From assembly GCA_035996965.1 (NCBI GenBank), contig DASYJB010000092.1:1-23083 (forward strand): a DNA stretch of 23,083 bases, written 5' to 3'. Within the stretch, counting starts at the first letter, position 1. The number at the start of each line of letters is the position of its first letter. Below the pieces are notes generated by a model, which saw only the letters and a list, made by a program, of their open reading frames with translations, did not search any database and was not told the DNA's origin. This DNA comes from PALSA-1003 sp035996965. Lineage in GTDB: Bacteria; Pseudomonadota; Gammaproteobacteria; Burkholderiales; Casimicrobiaceae. A program made the translations under genes and the position numbers. Below are positions 7,572 through 14,761 of the stretch, piece after piece.

Positions 7572-8497
7572 CGGACCTTCGCCGCCTGCGCTACTTCGTG
7601 GCCGTCGCCGAGTTGCTGCACTTCGGGCGCGCGGCGGCGCGCCTGCACATGTCGCAGCCGCCGCTGTCGCGTCAGATCCAGCAGCTAGAGCGCGAGATCG
7701 GCGCGCTGCTGTTTCGCCGCAGCAAGCGCCGCGTCGAGCTGACCGACGCGGGCGCCTACCTGCTGGATCAGGCGCGCCGGATGCTGGCCGATGCCGAGAC
7801 GCTCGCCGTGCGGACGCGGCGGGTGGAGTCCGGCGAGACCGGACGATTGACGCTCGGTTTCATCAGCACCGTCGATTACAGCATCCTGCCGGGACTGCTC
7901 AGCGCCTATCGCGCAGCGCATCCGGGGGTGACGCTCGAGCTGCACGAGCTGACCAGCGACGTCCAGTTGCGCGAGCTGCACGAGGGGCGCATCGACGCGG
8001 GCATGTTGCTGGCGCCGGTCGACGATACTGCGCTCGCGATGCTGCCGCTGCTGCGTGAGGCGCTGGTTGCCGCCTTGCCGGCAGACGATCCTTTGGCGCG
8101 ATCGCGCGCTGCACTTTCGCTGGCCTCGCTGGCGGGGAGGCCGTTGGTCATCTTTCCCCGTTCCGCCGCAGCGGGCCTGTACGACGCGATCATCGAATTC
8201 TGCCGGCAGTGCGGCTTCACGCCGCGCATCGCGCAGGAAGCGATCCAGATGCAGACGATCGTCAGTCTCGTCTCCGCCGGCCTCGGCGTCGCCCTGGTGC
8301 CGGCGTCGGTGCGCTACATGCGTCGCCGCGGCGTCGTCTACCGCCGGCTGCGAGAGGACTCGCCGCTAATGACGGTGCTGCTCGCGTGGCGGGCGGCCAA
8401 CCGCAGCGCATGCCTCGCGCAATTCGTCGCCACGGCGCGCGCGTCGGTCCGCGGGACCGCAGCGGGGCGCCGGGTAGCCGCGGCGGCAATGTCATAA
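7568..8497 (+). CDS. LysR-family transcriptional regulator
   Basis: A 309-residue regulator with the usual LysR layout. The winged helix-turn-helix is at residues 1-60 (LRYFVAVAELLHFGRAAARLHMSQPPLSRQ, then LEREIGALLFRR). A linker follows, then a periplasmic-binding-like effector domain from about residue 90 (GRLTLGFISTVDYSILPGLL) to about 290. The HFGRAAARLHMSQPPLSRQIQ segment is typical of the BenM/CatM/HcaR branch. The C-terminal alanine/arginine-rich tail is probably disordered. It is divergent from the EamA gene and read towards lgt, ending 7 bp before it. Likely targets are the EamA-ilvD row and itself. The effector is unknown. Confidence 0.93.
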   Translation: MPDLRRLRYFVAVAELLHFGRAAARLHMSQPPLSRQIQQLEREIGALLFRRSKRRVELTDAGAYLLDQARRMLADAETLAVRTRRVESGETGRLTLGFISTVDYSILPGLLSAYRAAHPGVTLELHELTSDVQLRELHEGRIDAGMLLAPVDDTALAMLPLLREALVAALPADDPLARSRAALSLASLAGRPLVIFPRSAAAGLYDAIIEFCRQCGFTPRIAQEAIQMQTIVSLVSAGLGVALVPASVRYMRRRGVVYRRLREDSPLMTVLLAWRAANRSACLAQFVATARASVRGTAAGRRVAAAAMS

Positions 8498-8498
8498 T
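8490..8498 (+). promoter_or_regulatory. Extended -10 promoter for lgt, predicting a leaderless mRNA
   Basis: TG-T-CATAAT overlaps the LysR stop codon. The first base of the lgt ATG is 7 bp after the hexamer, the normal position of a transcription start. No ribosome site is present before the ATG. Confidence 0.45.
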
Positions 8499-8504
8499 CG
8501 TCCG

Positions 8505-9398
8505 ATGCTGGTCCACCCGCAATTCGATCCGGTCGCCATCCACCTGGGCCCGCTTGCGGTGCGCTGGTACGGGCTGATGTACCTGGTCGGGTTCGTGCTG
8601 TTCGTAGTCTTAGGCAAAATACGCGCGCGCCAAAACCTCCTCACCGGCTGGCATCCGCGCGACGTCGACGACATGCTGTTCTACGGCGTCTTCGGCGTGA
8701 TCCTGGGCGGCCGTCTCGGCTACATCCTCTTCTACAAGCCGATGTACTACGTGGCGCATCCGATGGAAACGCTCGCCCTCTGGCAGGGAGGCATGAGCTT
8801 TCACGGCGGCTTCCTGGGCGTTCTGATCGCGCTCCTGGTCTATGCCCGGATTCGGCACAAGCGCTGGCTGGACGTGACCGACTTCGTCGCGCCGCTGATC
8901 CCTCTGGGGCTCGCGTTCGGAAGGCTGGGCAACTTCATCAACGGCGAGCTCTGGGGACGGGTCACCGACCCGGGAGCGCCGTGGGCGGTCCTGTTTCCGC
9001 AGGCGGCGGACGAGGACAAAGCCTGGATGGCCGCGCACGCGCAGCAAGCGCTCGCACGCAGTCTCGCCGAAGTGTACGAGCGCACCGGCATGCTGCCACG
9101 CCATCCGTCGCAACTCTATGAAGCCGGGCTAGAGGGACTCGCGCTGTTCGCGCTGCTCTGGCTATACGCCCGCCACAGGCGCCCGCTGGGGGCAGTGTCG
9201 GGCCTGTTCCTGGTCGGCTACGGCGCGTTCCGTTTTACCGTCGAGTTCGCGCGCGAGCCCGACAACTTCCTGGGGCTGCTGGCGTTCGGATGGTCGATGG
9301 GACAGTGGCTGTCGCTGCCGATGATCGTCGCGGGCGTCGCGTTGATGGTCTGGGCGTACGCCCGAGCCCGACGAACCGAGCAGACGATCATCGGCTAG
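8505..9398 (+). CDS. lgt: Prolipoprotein diacylglyceryl transferase
   Basis: Inner-membrane enzyme that transfers diacylglycerol from phosphatidylglycerol to the lipobox cysteine of prolipoproteins, the first lipoprotein maturation step. At 297 residues with about seven membrane helices it fits the family. The N-terminal HLGPLAVRWYGLMYLVGF, the catalytic-region MSFHGG with His100, the signature GRLGNFINGELWGR (139-152, Arg140, Asn143, Asn146, Glu148), RHPSQLYEA and FRFTVEFAREPDNFLG are all present. The start is unusual in having no leader or Shine-Dalgarno. It converges on fxsA with 28 bp between stops. The lipoprotein encoded at 3682-4380 would be one of its substrates. Confidence 0.97.
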   Translation: MLVHPQFDPVAIHLGPLAVRWYGLMYLVGFVLFVVLGKIRARQNLLTGWHPRDVDDMLFYGVFGVILGGRLGYILFYKPMYYVAHPMETLALWQGGMSFHGGFLGVLIALLVYARIRHKRWLDVTDFVAPLIPLGLAFGRLGNFINGELWGRVTDPGAPWAVLFPQAADEDKAWMAAHAQQALARSLAEVYERTGMLPRHPSQLYEAGLEGLALFALLWLYARHRRPLGAVSGLFLVGYGAFRFTVEFAREPDNFLGLLAFGWSMGQWLSLPMIVAGVALMVWAYARARRTEQTIIG

Positions 9399-9426
9399 AG
9401 CCTCAACACGCCCGCGATCCGGCCAG

Positions 9427-9819
9427 CTACTCGATTCGCCGGTAGTCGCCGTCGAGCGGATCGCCGAACCCGCTGCCCGCGCTCTGAGTCGCAAGCCGGC
9501 GGCCCAGATTGATCGGCAACAGCAGCAGCGCGATCGCGAGCAGATCGGAGAGGATCCCCGGAAGGATGAACAGCATCGCGGCCAGGACCTTGCGTCCGCT
9601 GTCGACCAGCCCGCGCATCAGCGGCTGATCGCCGCGAAGCGCGCCCAGCGTCCGGGCGCGGAAGCCGCCGCGCTCGTGGCGCAGCAGCAGCGTGCCAACG
9701 GCGGCCGACGCCAGCAGCCATACCAAGGTCGGGACGCCGGTCCAGCGCGCGAAGCGCATCGTGACCATCAGGTCGATGACCGGGAAAGACAGTAAAATGA
9801 ACAGTACGATAAAGCGCAT
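9427..9819 (-). CDS. fxsA: FxsA-family membrane protein
   Basis: A 130-residue inner-membrane protein matching FxsA (suppressor of F exclusion of phage T7). It has the opening helix MRFIVLFILLSFPVIDLMV, a second helix (TLVWLLASAAVGTLLLRHE), the GLVDSGRKVLAAMLFILPGILSDLLAIALLLLP pattern typical of the family, and a hydrophilic tail ending DGDYRRIE. The cellular role is unclear. The start at 9819 is set by AAGGAG on the minus strand (9830-9825), which overlaps the start codon of divergent cutA; only 9 bp separate the two start codons. Its promoter must therefore lie inside the cutA coding region. Confidence 0.9.
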   Translation of the reverse strand: MRFIVLFILLSFPVIDLMVTMRFARWTGVPTLVWLLASAAVGTLLLRHERGGFRARTLGALRGDQPLMRGLVDSGRKVLAAMLFILPGILSDLLAIALLLLPINLGRRLATQSAGSGFGDPLDGDYRRIE

Positions 9820-9828
9820 GGAGGCTCC

Positions 9829-10197
9829 TTGTCGCCGGCCGCGGCTCCGGAGAGGCCCGCACAGGGGCCCGGGGCGTTGATCCTGGTACTGACCACGCTG
9901 CCGGAACGATCCGCGGCGGAAGCACTGGCACGCGAACTGCTTGAAGCCCGGTTGGCGGCGTGCATTCACGTCGGCGCGACGTTGCGCTCACTGTACCACT
10001 GGCGCGGAGAAATCGAAACGGCCGATGAAACGCAACTGGTGATCAAGACGCGCGACGCACTTTATGCGGCGCTGGAGGCCGCAATCCTGGCGCGCCATCC
10101 GTACGAACTTCCGGAGATTGTCGTTGTCCCGATCAGCCATGGACTTCCAGCCTATCTGCAGTGGATCGCGGCCGAAACCTCGCCTCAGCGTGATTGA
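9829..10197 (+). CDS. cutA: CutA1-like divalent-cation tolerance protein
   Basis: A 122-residue small protein with the CutA ferredoxin-like fold that forms trimers. Visible family segments are LILVLTTLPERSAAEALARELLEARLAACIHV, SLYHWRGEIETADETQLVIKT, and the closing HPYELPEIVVVPISHGLPAYLQWI. Linked historically to copper tolerance; the molecular role remains uncertain. I choose the TTG at 9829 because GGAGG (9820-9824) lies 4 bp before it and an in-frame stop lies upstream at 9793; a TTG at 9877 is the other option. It heads the run cutA-dsbD fragment-tlpA. Its start region is shared with the ribosome site of fxsA. Confidence 0.92.
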   Translation: MSPAAAPERPAQGPGALILVLTTLPERSAAEALARELLEARLAACIHVGATLRSLYHWRGEIETADETQLVIKTRDALYAALEAAILARHPYELPEIVVVPISHGLPAYLQWIAAETSPQRD

Positions 10198-10675
10198 GCG
10201 CGCGGCGAGGGTGCTGGCATTCGGCGCGGTGCTGGCACTGGCGTTGCCGGCTCTGGGCCAGGTCCATCCGCTCTCGCCGGACAAGGCCTTTCTTTTCTCG
10301 GCCAAGGCGCTGGATGCGCAGACGGTCGAAGCGCACTTCACCATCGCCGACGGCTATTACCTGTATCGCGACAAGATTCACTTCGCGATCGACCCGGCGA
10401 GCGGCGCGCTGCTGACGCCGGCGCTGCCCGCCGGCAAGATCAAGCAGGACGAGTTTTTCGGTCGGGTCGAGACCTACCGCGGCAGCGTGACCGTCAATCT
10501 GGCAGTCCGGAATTTCACCCCCGGCAAGCCGCTGATCATTCACGCCGAGTCGCAGGGATGCGCCGACATCGGCATCTGCTATCCGCCGACGACGCAGACG
10601 GCGACGGTCGCACTTCCGGTGGGAAGCGTCGCTCCGAGCGCCCCCGAGGCGCCGAAAAAAACCTGGTTCAACTGA
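10190..10675 (+). CDS. DsbD N-terminal (alpha) domain only, truncated thiol:disulfide interchange protein
   Basis: About 161 residues matching the periplasmic alpha domain of DsbD. A signal peptide (RVLAFGAVLALALPALGQ) precedes a beta-sandwich with FTIADGYYLYRDKIHF and the active-site segment GCADIGICYPP, whose two cysteines correspond to the DsbD-alpha redox pair. The protein then ends APKKTWFN. Full DsbD is near 570-600 residues, with an eight-helix beta domain and a thioredoxin-like gamma domain; both are absent. No beta-domain helices appear in any frame of the 42 bp before the next gene, so this is a deletion or a stand-alone form, not a simple frameshift. A run of seven A residues (10654-10660) sits just before the stop. 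The start is uncertain: GTG 10190 overlaps the cutA stop; ATG 10139 would lengthen the N-terminus. Confidence 0.82.
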   Translation: MIERAARVLAFGAVLALALPALGQVHPLSPDKAFLFSAKALDAQTVEAHFTIADGYYLYRDKIHFAIDPASGALLTPALPAGKIKQDEFFGRVETYRGSVTVNLAVRNFTPGKPLIIHAESQGCADIGICYPPTTQTATVALPVGSVAPSAPEAPKKTWFN

Positions 10676-10717
10676 GCAAGCTGCAGGTGAGTAAGCAAGC
10701 ACTCGCTATCGTATCCG

Positions 10718-11236
10718 ATGGCGCCGCGGCTTCGTAATCACCTCATCCTTGGTACGGCCGCGGTAGTCGCTCTGGCGGCCGGCATCGGTCTAGCCCTGTT
10801 CGATCGCACGCCGGCCGACACCTCCGCCCTATGGGCGCTGTCCTTGCCGGACTCGGCGGGGCAACCCCAGCCGCTGGCGCAGTGGCACGGCAAGGTGCTG
10901 GTGGTCAATTTCTGGGCGACATGGTGCGTGCCCTGTCGCGAGGAAATGCCGGATCTCGTCCGCGCTCAGAATGAATATGGCGCTAAAGGACTGCAAATCG
11001 TAGGCATCGCCGTCGATAATGCTGACAAAGTGCAGCAATTCGGCAAAGAGCTCGGGCTGAATTATCCGGCGCTGATCGGAGGCTACGGCGCGATGGACCT
11101 GTCAAAAGACTTGGGCAATAGCCTGGTTGCTTTGCCGTTCACCTTGATCCTGGACCGGCAGGGCAAGGTCGCCTACACGCACCTCGGCCCGGTCAAACCC
11201 GGCAAGTTACGGGATGTGATCACGAAGCTGCTTTGA
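10718..11236 (+). CDS. TlpA/ResA-like membrane-anchored thioredoxin
   Basis: A 172-residue protein with one N-terminal membrane anchor (about residues 9-28) and a periplasmic thioredoxin domain of the AhpC-TSA/Redoxin type. The active site is FWATWCVPCREEMP with Cys70 and Cys73. IVGIAVDNADKVQQFGKELGLNYP and the cis-proline segment VALPFTLILDRQGKV follow. TlpA/ResA proteins reduce disulfides in the periplasm, often for cytochrome c or copper-centre assembly. It follows the DsbD-alpha gene by 42 bp and may be its partner, although the usual electron source (the DsbD membrane domain) is missing here. A CcdA-type protein elsewhere could supply both. It is not DsbD-gamma: the anchor and WCVPC motif fit TlpA. 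Confidence 0.92.
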   Translation: MAPRLRNHLILGTAAVVALAAGIGLALFDRTPADTSALWALSLPDSAGQPQPLAQWHGKVLVVNFWATWCVPCREEMPDLVRAQNEYGAKGLQIVGIAVDNADKVQQFGKELGLNYPALIGGYGAMDLSKDLGNSLVALPFTLILDRQGKVAYTHLGPVKPGKLRDVITKLL

Positions 11237-11239
11237 TCG

Positions 11240-11253
11240 CCGCCTCTCGGCGG
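11240..11253 (+). terminator. Small GC hairpin directly after the tlpA-like gene
   Basis: CCGCC-TCTC-GGCGG forms a 5-bp stem 3 bp after the stop codon. No T-run follows, so it is at best a weak or Rho-assisted terminator. The remaining sequence up to 11408 shows no gene; a GGGGGCCCCC palindrome lies at 11395-11404. Confidence 0.3.
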
Positions 11254-11408
11254 AACGGTCCCGCGCTCGGCCGGATGCCCGTCGCGGACCCTGTCCGGCG
11301 GCGGCGCTGGCTTACCGATCGTGCAGTGCAAAACCGGCCAAACGCTGGACAACATGAGCGTATCTCCTGCAAACTCGTCGTCTACGAGGGCAAGGGGGCC
11401 CCCAATTC

Positions 11409-11912
11409 ATGGCTGGACAAAAGCGCACAAGCGCTAAGGCGGCAAGCAACGTCCGCCGGCTGCGCAGCGACGCTGCAGTGCTGGTGCTGCACGGTCCGAA
11501 TCTGAATCTCCTCGGCACGCGGGAGCCGGCAGTCTACGGGCACGACACGCTCCGGGACATCGATGCCCGCCTCGAGGCGCAGGCGCGAGCGGCCGGCGTT
11601 CGTCTGCTGACGTTCCAGAGCAACCACGAGGGTATGCTGGTCGACCGCGTTCAAGCCGCGCGCAACGAATCTGTGCGCTACGTATTGATCAATCCGGCGG
11701 CGTTCACCCATACCAGCGTCGCGCTGCGCGACGCACTGGCCGCGGTGGCGATTCCCTATATCGAAATCCACCTGTCCAACGTCCATGCCCGCGAGCCATT
11801 CCGCCACCACTCTTATTTCTCGGACAAGGCCGTGGGCACGATCGTCGGCCTGGGACCGCTGGGATACGAGCTGGCGCTCCAATTTGCGCTACGCCAGCTC
11901 AAGGCGAGCTAG
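11409..11912 (+). CDS. aroQ: Type II 3-dehydroquinate dehydratase
   Basis: Cytosolic dodecameric enzyme that converts 3-dehydroquinate to 3-dehydroshikimate in the shikimate pathway. Visible motifs are VLVLHGPNLNLLGTREPAVYG with the catalytic Arg38 and Tyr43, FQSNHEG, INPAAFTHTSVALRDAL, and IEIHLSNVHAREPFRHHSYFS with the catalytic His. The protein is 167 residues, about 20 longer at the N-terminus than most AroQ. The ATG at 11409 has a purine-rich AAGGGGG upstream, whereas the GTG at 11478 would give a typical length but has no ribosome site. Neighbouring aroQ-accB-accC is a common proteobacterial arrangement. Confidence 0.96.
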   Translation: MAGQKRTSAKAASNVRRLRSDAAVLVLHGPNLNLLGTREPAVYGHDTLRDIDARLEAQARAAGVRLLTFQSNHEGMLVDRVQAARNESVRYVLINPAAFTHTSVALRDALAAVAIPYIEIHLSNVHAREPFRHHSYFSDKAVGTIVGLGPLGYELALQFALRQLKAS

Positions 11913-11936
11913 ACCCCAAGCCCGGACGGACACGCG

Positions 11937-12374
<438 letters not shown>

Positions 12375-12389
12375 CGCGGACGCTGCCGG

Positions 12390-12419
12390 CGCGCGATTCG
12401 CTTGACGGCGGATCGCGCG
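12390..12419 (+). repeat. Hairpin between accB and accC
   Basis: CGCGCGAT (12390-12397) and ATCGCGCG (12412-12419) form an 8-bp perfect stem with a 14-nt loop, 15 bp after the accB stop. There is no T-run. A role in uneven accB/accC expression or mRNA processing is possible but unproven. Confidence 0.4.
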
Positions 12420-12450
12420 GACCGCGTCGTGCCTGCCTATCCCCCGCCCC

Positions 12451-13830
12451 GTGGCAACCAAATCCGCCGGACAGCTGTTCGACAAGGTGCTCATCGCCAA
12501 TCGCGGCGAAATCGCGTTGCGCATTCAGCGCGCGTGCCGAGAGATGGCCATCAAGACGGTCGTCGTCCACTCGGAAGCCGACGCGGACGCCAAATACGTG
12601 CGCCTGGCCGACGAGTCGGTATGCATCGGCCCACCGCCGTCGGCGCTGAGCTATCTGAACATTCCCGCGATCATCAGCGCGGCCGAAGTCACCGACGCGC
12701 AGGCGATTCATCCCGGCTACGGCTTTCTGTCGGAAAACGCCGACTTTGCCGAGAAGGTCGAGAAAAGCGGCTTCGTCTTTATCGGGCCGCGGCCCGACAC
12801 GATCCGGCTGATGGGCGACAAGGTCAACGCCAAGATCGCGATGGCCAAGGCCGGCATCCCTATCGTGCCGGGCTCCGAAGGCGCGCTGCCCGACGACTCG
12901 AAGGAAATCGTCAAGATCGCCCGGGCCGTCAAGTACCCGGTGATCATCAAGGCCGCCGGTGGCGGCGGCGGGCGCGGCATGCGGGTCGTGCATACCGAGG
13001 CCGCGCTGCTTCCCGCGGTCAGCCTGACCCGCTCGGAAGCGGGCGCGGCGTTCGGCAACCCGACCGTGTATCTGGAAAAGTATCTGGACAAGCCGCGCCA
13101 CATCGAAATCCAGGTGCTGGCCGACGAGCATAAGAACACGGTGTATCTGTTCGAGCGCGACTGCTCGATGCAGCGCCGCCATCAGAAGATTATCGAGGAA
13201 GCGCCCGCGCCAGGGATTCCGCTGCGTTTGCTGACGCGCATCGGCGAGCGCTGCGCGGAAGCGTGTCGCAAGATCAACTACCGCGGCGCTGGCACATTCG
13301 AGTTCCTGTACCAGGACGACGAATTCTTCTTCATCGAAATGAACACGCGCATCCAGGTCGAGCATCCGGTGACCGAGATGATCACCGGCATCGACATCGT
13401 CCAGCAGCAGATCCGCGTCGCCGCCGGCCAGCGGCTGACGATCCGGCAACGCGACGTCGTCCGGCGCGGGCACGCGATCGAATGCCGGATCAACGCCGAG
13501 GATCCGGATACGTTTGCGCCTTCGCCGGGCCGGATCACTTCGTATCACGCGCCGGGCGGGCCGGGCATACGGGTCGATTCGCACGTCTATCACAATTATT
13601 TCGTGCCGCCGAACTACGACTCGATGATAGGCAAGGTGATCGCGTACGGCGATACGCGCGAGCAGGCGATCGCCCGCATGCGCGTGGCGCTGTCGGAAAT
13701 GGTCGTCGAGGGCATCAAGACCAATATTCCGCTGCATCAGGAACTGCTGCTCGACGATTCGTTCCTGCGCGGCGGGACCACGATTCACTATCTCGAGCAG
13801 CGGATGGCAAAGCGCAAGCAGACTGCATAG
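12451..13830 (+). CDS. accC: Biotin carboxylase subunit of acetyl-CoA carboxylase
   Basis: ATP-grasp enzyme that carboxylates AccB-bound biotin using bicarbonate. The 459 residues show the N-terminal pre-ATP-grasp domain (DKVLIANRGEIALRI, HPGYGFLSENADFA), the ATP-binding VIIKAAGGGGGRGM (Lys167 and the glycine loop), RHIEIQVLAD, RDCSMQRRHQKIIEEAPA, the catalytic EMNTRIQVEHPVTEM (296-310) and the C-terminal AEDPDTFAPSPGRI domain. The start is a GTG at 12451 without a clear Shine-Dalgarno; it gives a seven-residue extension (ATKSAGQ) before the usual LFDKVLIANRGE opening. prmA follows 13 bp after the stop, so the three genes form one unit. Confidence 0.97.
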   Translation: MATKSAGQLFDKVLIANRGEIALRIQRACREMAIKTVVVHSEADADAKYVRLADESVCIGPPPSALSYLNIPAIISAAEVTDAQAIHPGYGFLSENADFAEKVEKSGFVFIGPRPDTIRLMGDKVNAKIAMAKAGIPIVPGSEGALPDDSKEIVKIARAVKYPVIIKAAGGGGGRGMRVVHTEAALLPAVSLTRSEAGAAFGNPTVYLEKYLDKPRHIEIQVLADEHKNTVYLFERDCSMQRRHQKIIEEAPAPGIPLRLLTRIGERCAEACRKINYRGAGTFEFLYQDDEFFFIEMNTRIQVEHPVTEMITGIDIVQQQIRVAAGQRLTIRQRDVVRRGHAIECRINAEDPDTFAPSPGRITSYHAPGGPGIRVDSHVYHNYFVPPNYDSMIGKVIAYGDTREQAIARMRVALSEMVVEGIKTNIPLHQELLLDDSFLRGGTTIHYLEQRMAKRKQTA

Positions 13831-13843
13831 GCCGAGCTCGTCG

Positions 13844-14761
13844 ATGCCGTTTGTCGCATTGCGCTTCGATGCGCCCGCCGCGACCGCCGAGGCCTGGTCC
13901 GACGCGATGCTCGCCGCCGGCGCGGCATCGGTCGATGCCGCCGATGCGCACGCTGGCACCGGCGACGAGACGCCGCGCTACGGCGAGCCGGGAGATACCG
14001 GCGCACTGTGGGCGCTCTGCCGGCTGACCGCGCTGTTCGCCGCGGACGCCGATGTCGAAGCCAGCGTTCGCCGCGCTGCGGCGGCGCTCGGCCTCGAGGC
14101 GCCTCTCTTCACCCTGGAAACCTTGTCCGAGCAGGATTGGGTCCGGCGCACGCAGGCGCAGTTCGGGCCGCTGCAGATTGCCGACAAGCTATGGGTCATA
14201 CCCTCGTGGTGCGAGCCCGTCGACCCGCAGGCGATCAATCTCGAGCTCGACCCCGGCCTCGCGTTCGGCACCGGCAGCCACCCGACGACGCGGCTTTGCC
14301 TGCGCTGGCTCGCCGCGCACCTCGAGCCTGGACAGTCGGTGCTCGATTACGGTTGCGGATCGGGCATTCTCGCCATTGCCGCGGCCAAGCTCGGCGCGGC
14401 GGCGGTCACCGGAACCGACGTCGACCCGCAGGCGATCGAATCCAGCCGCGCCAACGCCGCGCGCAATGGCGTCAGCGCGCAGTTCACGCTTCCCGATGCG
14501 CTTGCGCCGGAAAAGGTCGACGTCGTCGTCGCCAATATCCTGGCAAACCCGCTGCGGCTGCTCGCGCCGGTGCTCGCGGCGCGTGTCCGGGACGGCGGCG
14601 CGATCGTGCTTTCCGGCATACTCGAAGAGCAGGTCGCCGTCGTGAGCGGGGCGTATCGCCGATGGTTTACACTCGGCGCATGGGGGACCGACGACGGATG
14701 GGTGGCATTGACCGGACGGCGGAACATGCGGGCAATGAGGTCGAGGCGTGATCGTGGCTGA
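13844..14761 (+). CDS. prmA: Ribosomal protein L11 methyltransferase
   Basis: SAM-dependent enzyme that trimethylates ribosomal protein L11. The 305 residues contain an N-terminal L11-recognition domain (about 1-100), a linker, and a Rossmann methyltransferase domain. Motif I is VLDYGCGSGILAIAAAKLGA (166-185), followed by the acidic TGTDVDPQAI and the product-site VVANILANPL. The pre-motif INLELDPGLAFGTGSHPTTRLCL is highly typical of PrmA. It starts 13 bp after accC and overlaps the zinc-ribbon gene by 14 bp, so translation of the two is probably coupled. The accBC-prmA order is widespread in proteobacteria. Confidence 0.97.
   Translation: MPFVALRFDAPAATAEAWSDAMLAAGAASVDAADAHAGTGDETPRYGEPGDTGALWALCRLTALFAADADVEASVRRAAAALGLEAPLFTLETLSEQDWVRRTQAQFGPLQIADKLWVIPSWCEPVDPQAINLELDPGLAFGTGSHPTTRLCLRWLAAHLEPGQSVLDYGCGSGILAIAAAKLGAAAVTGTDVDPQAIESSRANAARNGVSAQFTLPDALAPEKVDVVVANILANPLRLLAPVLAARVRDGGAIVLSGILEEQVAVVSGAYRRWFTLGAWGTDDGWVALTGRRNMRAMRSRRDRG

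Noticed and set aside
9427..9969. Longer FxsA-like reading starting at 9969
   Set aside because: The extra 50 N-terminal residues are basic, lie opposite cutA and precede a clear AAGGAG plus ATG at 9819 that begins the first membrane helix.
10645..10718. Programmed or sequencing frameshift at the A7 run restoring full-length DsbD
   Set aside because: The other frames after the run give only about 25 codons with no membrane helices before the tlpA-like gene, so the missing domains are not encoded here.
11233..11505. A 90-codon open frame across the tlpA-aroQ gap
   Set aside because: Overlaps both flanking genes, has no recognisable motif and is Arg-rich as expected for an out-of-frame GC-rich stretch.
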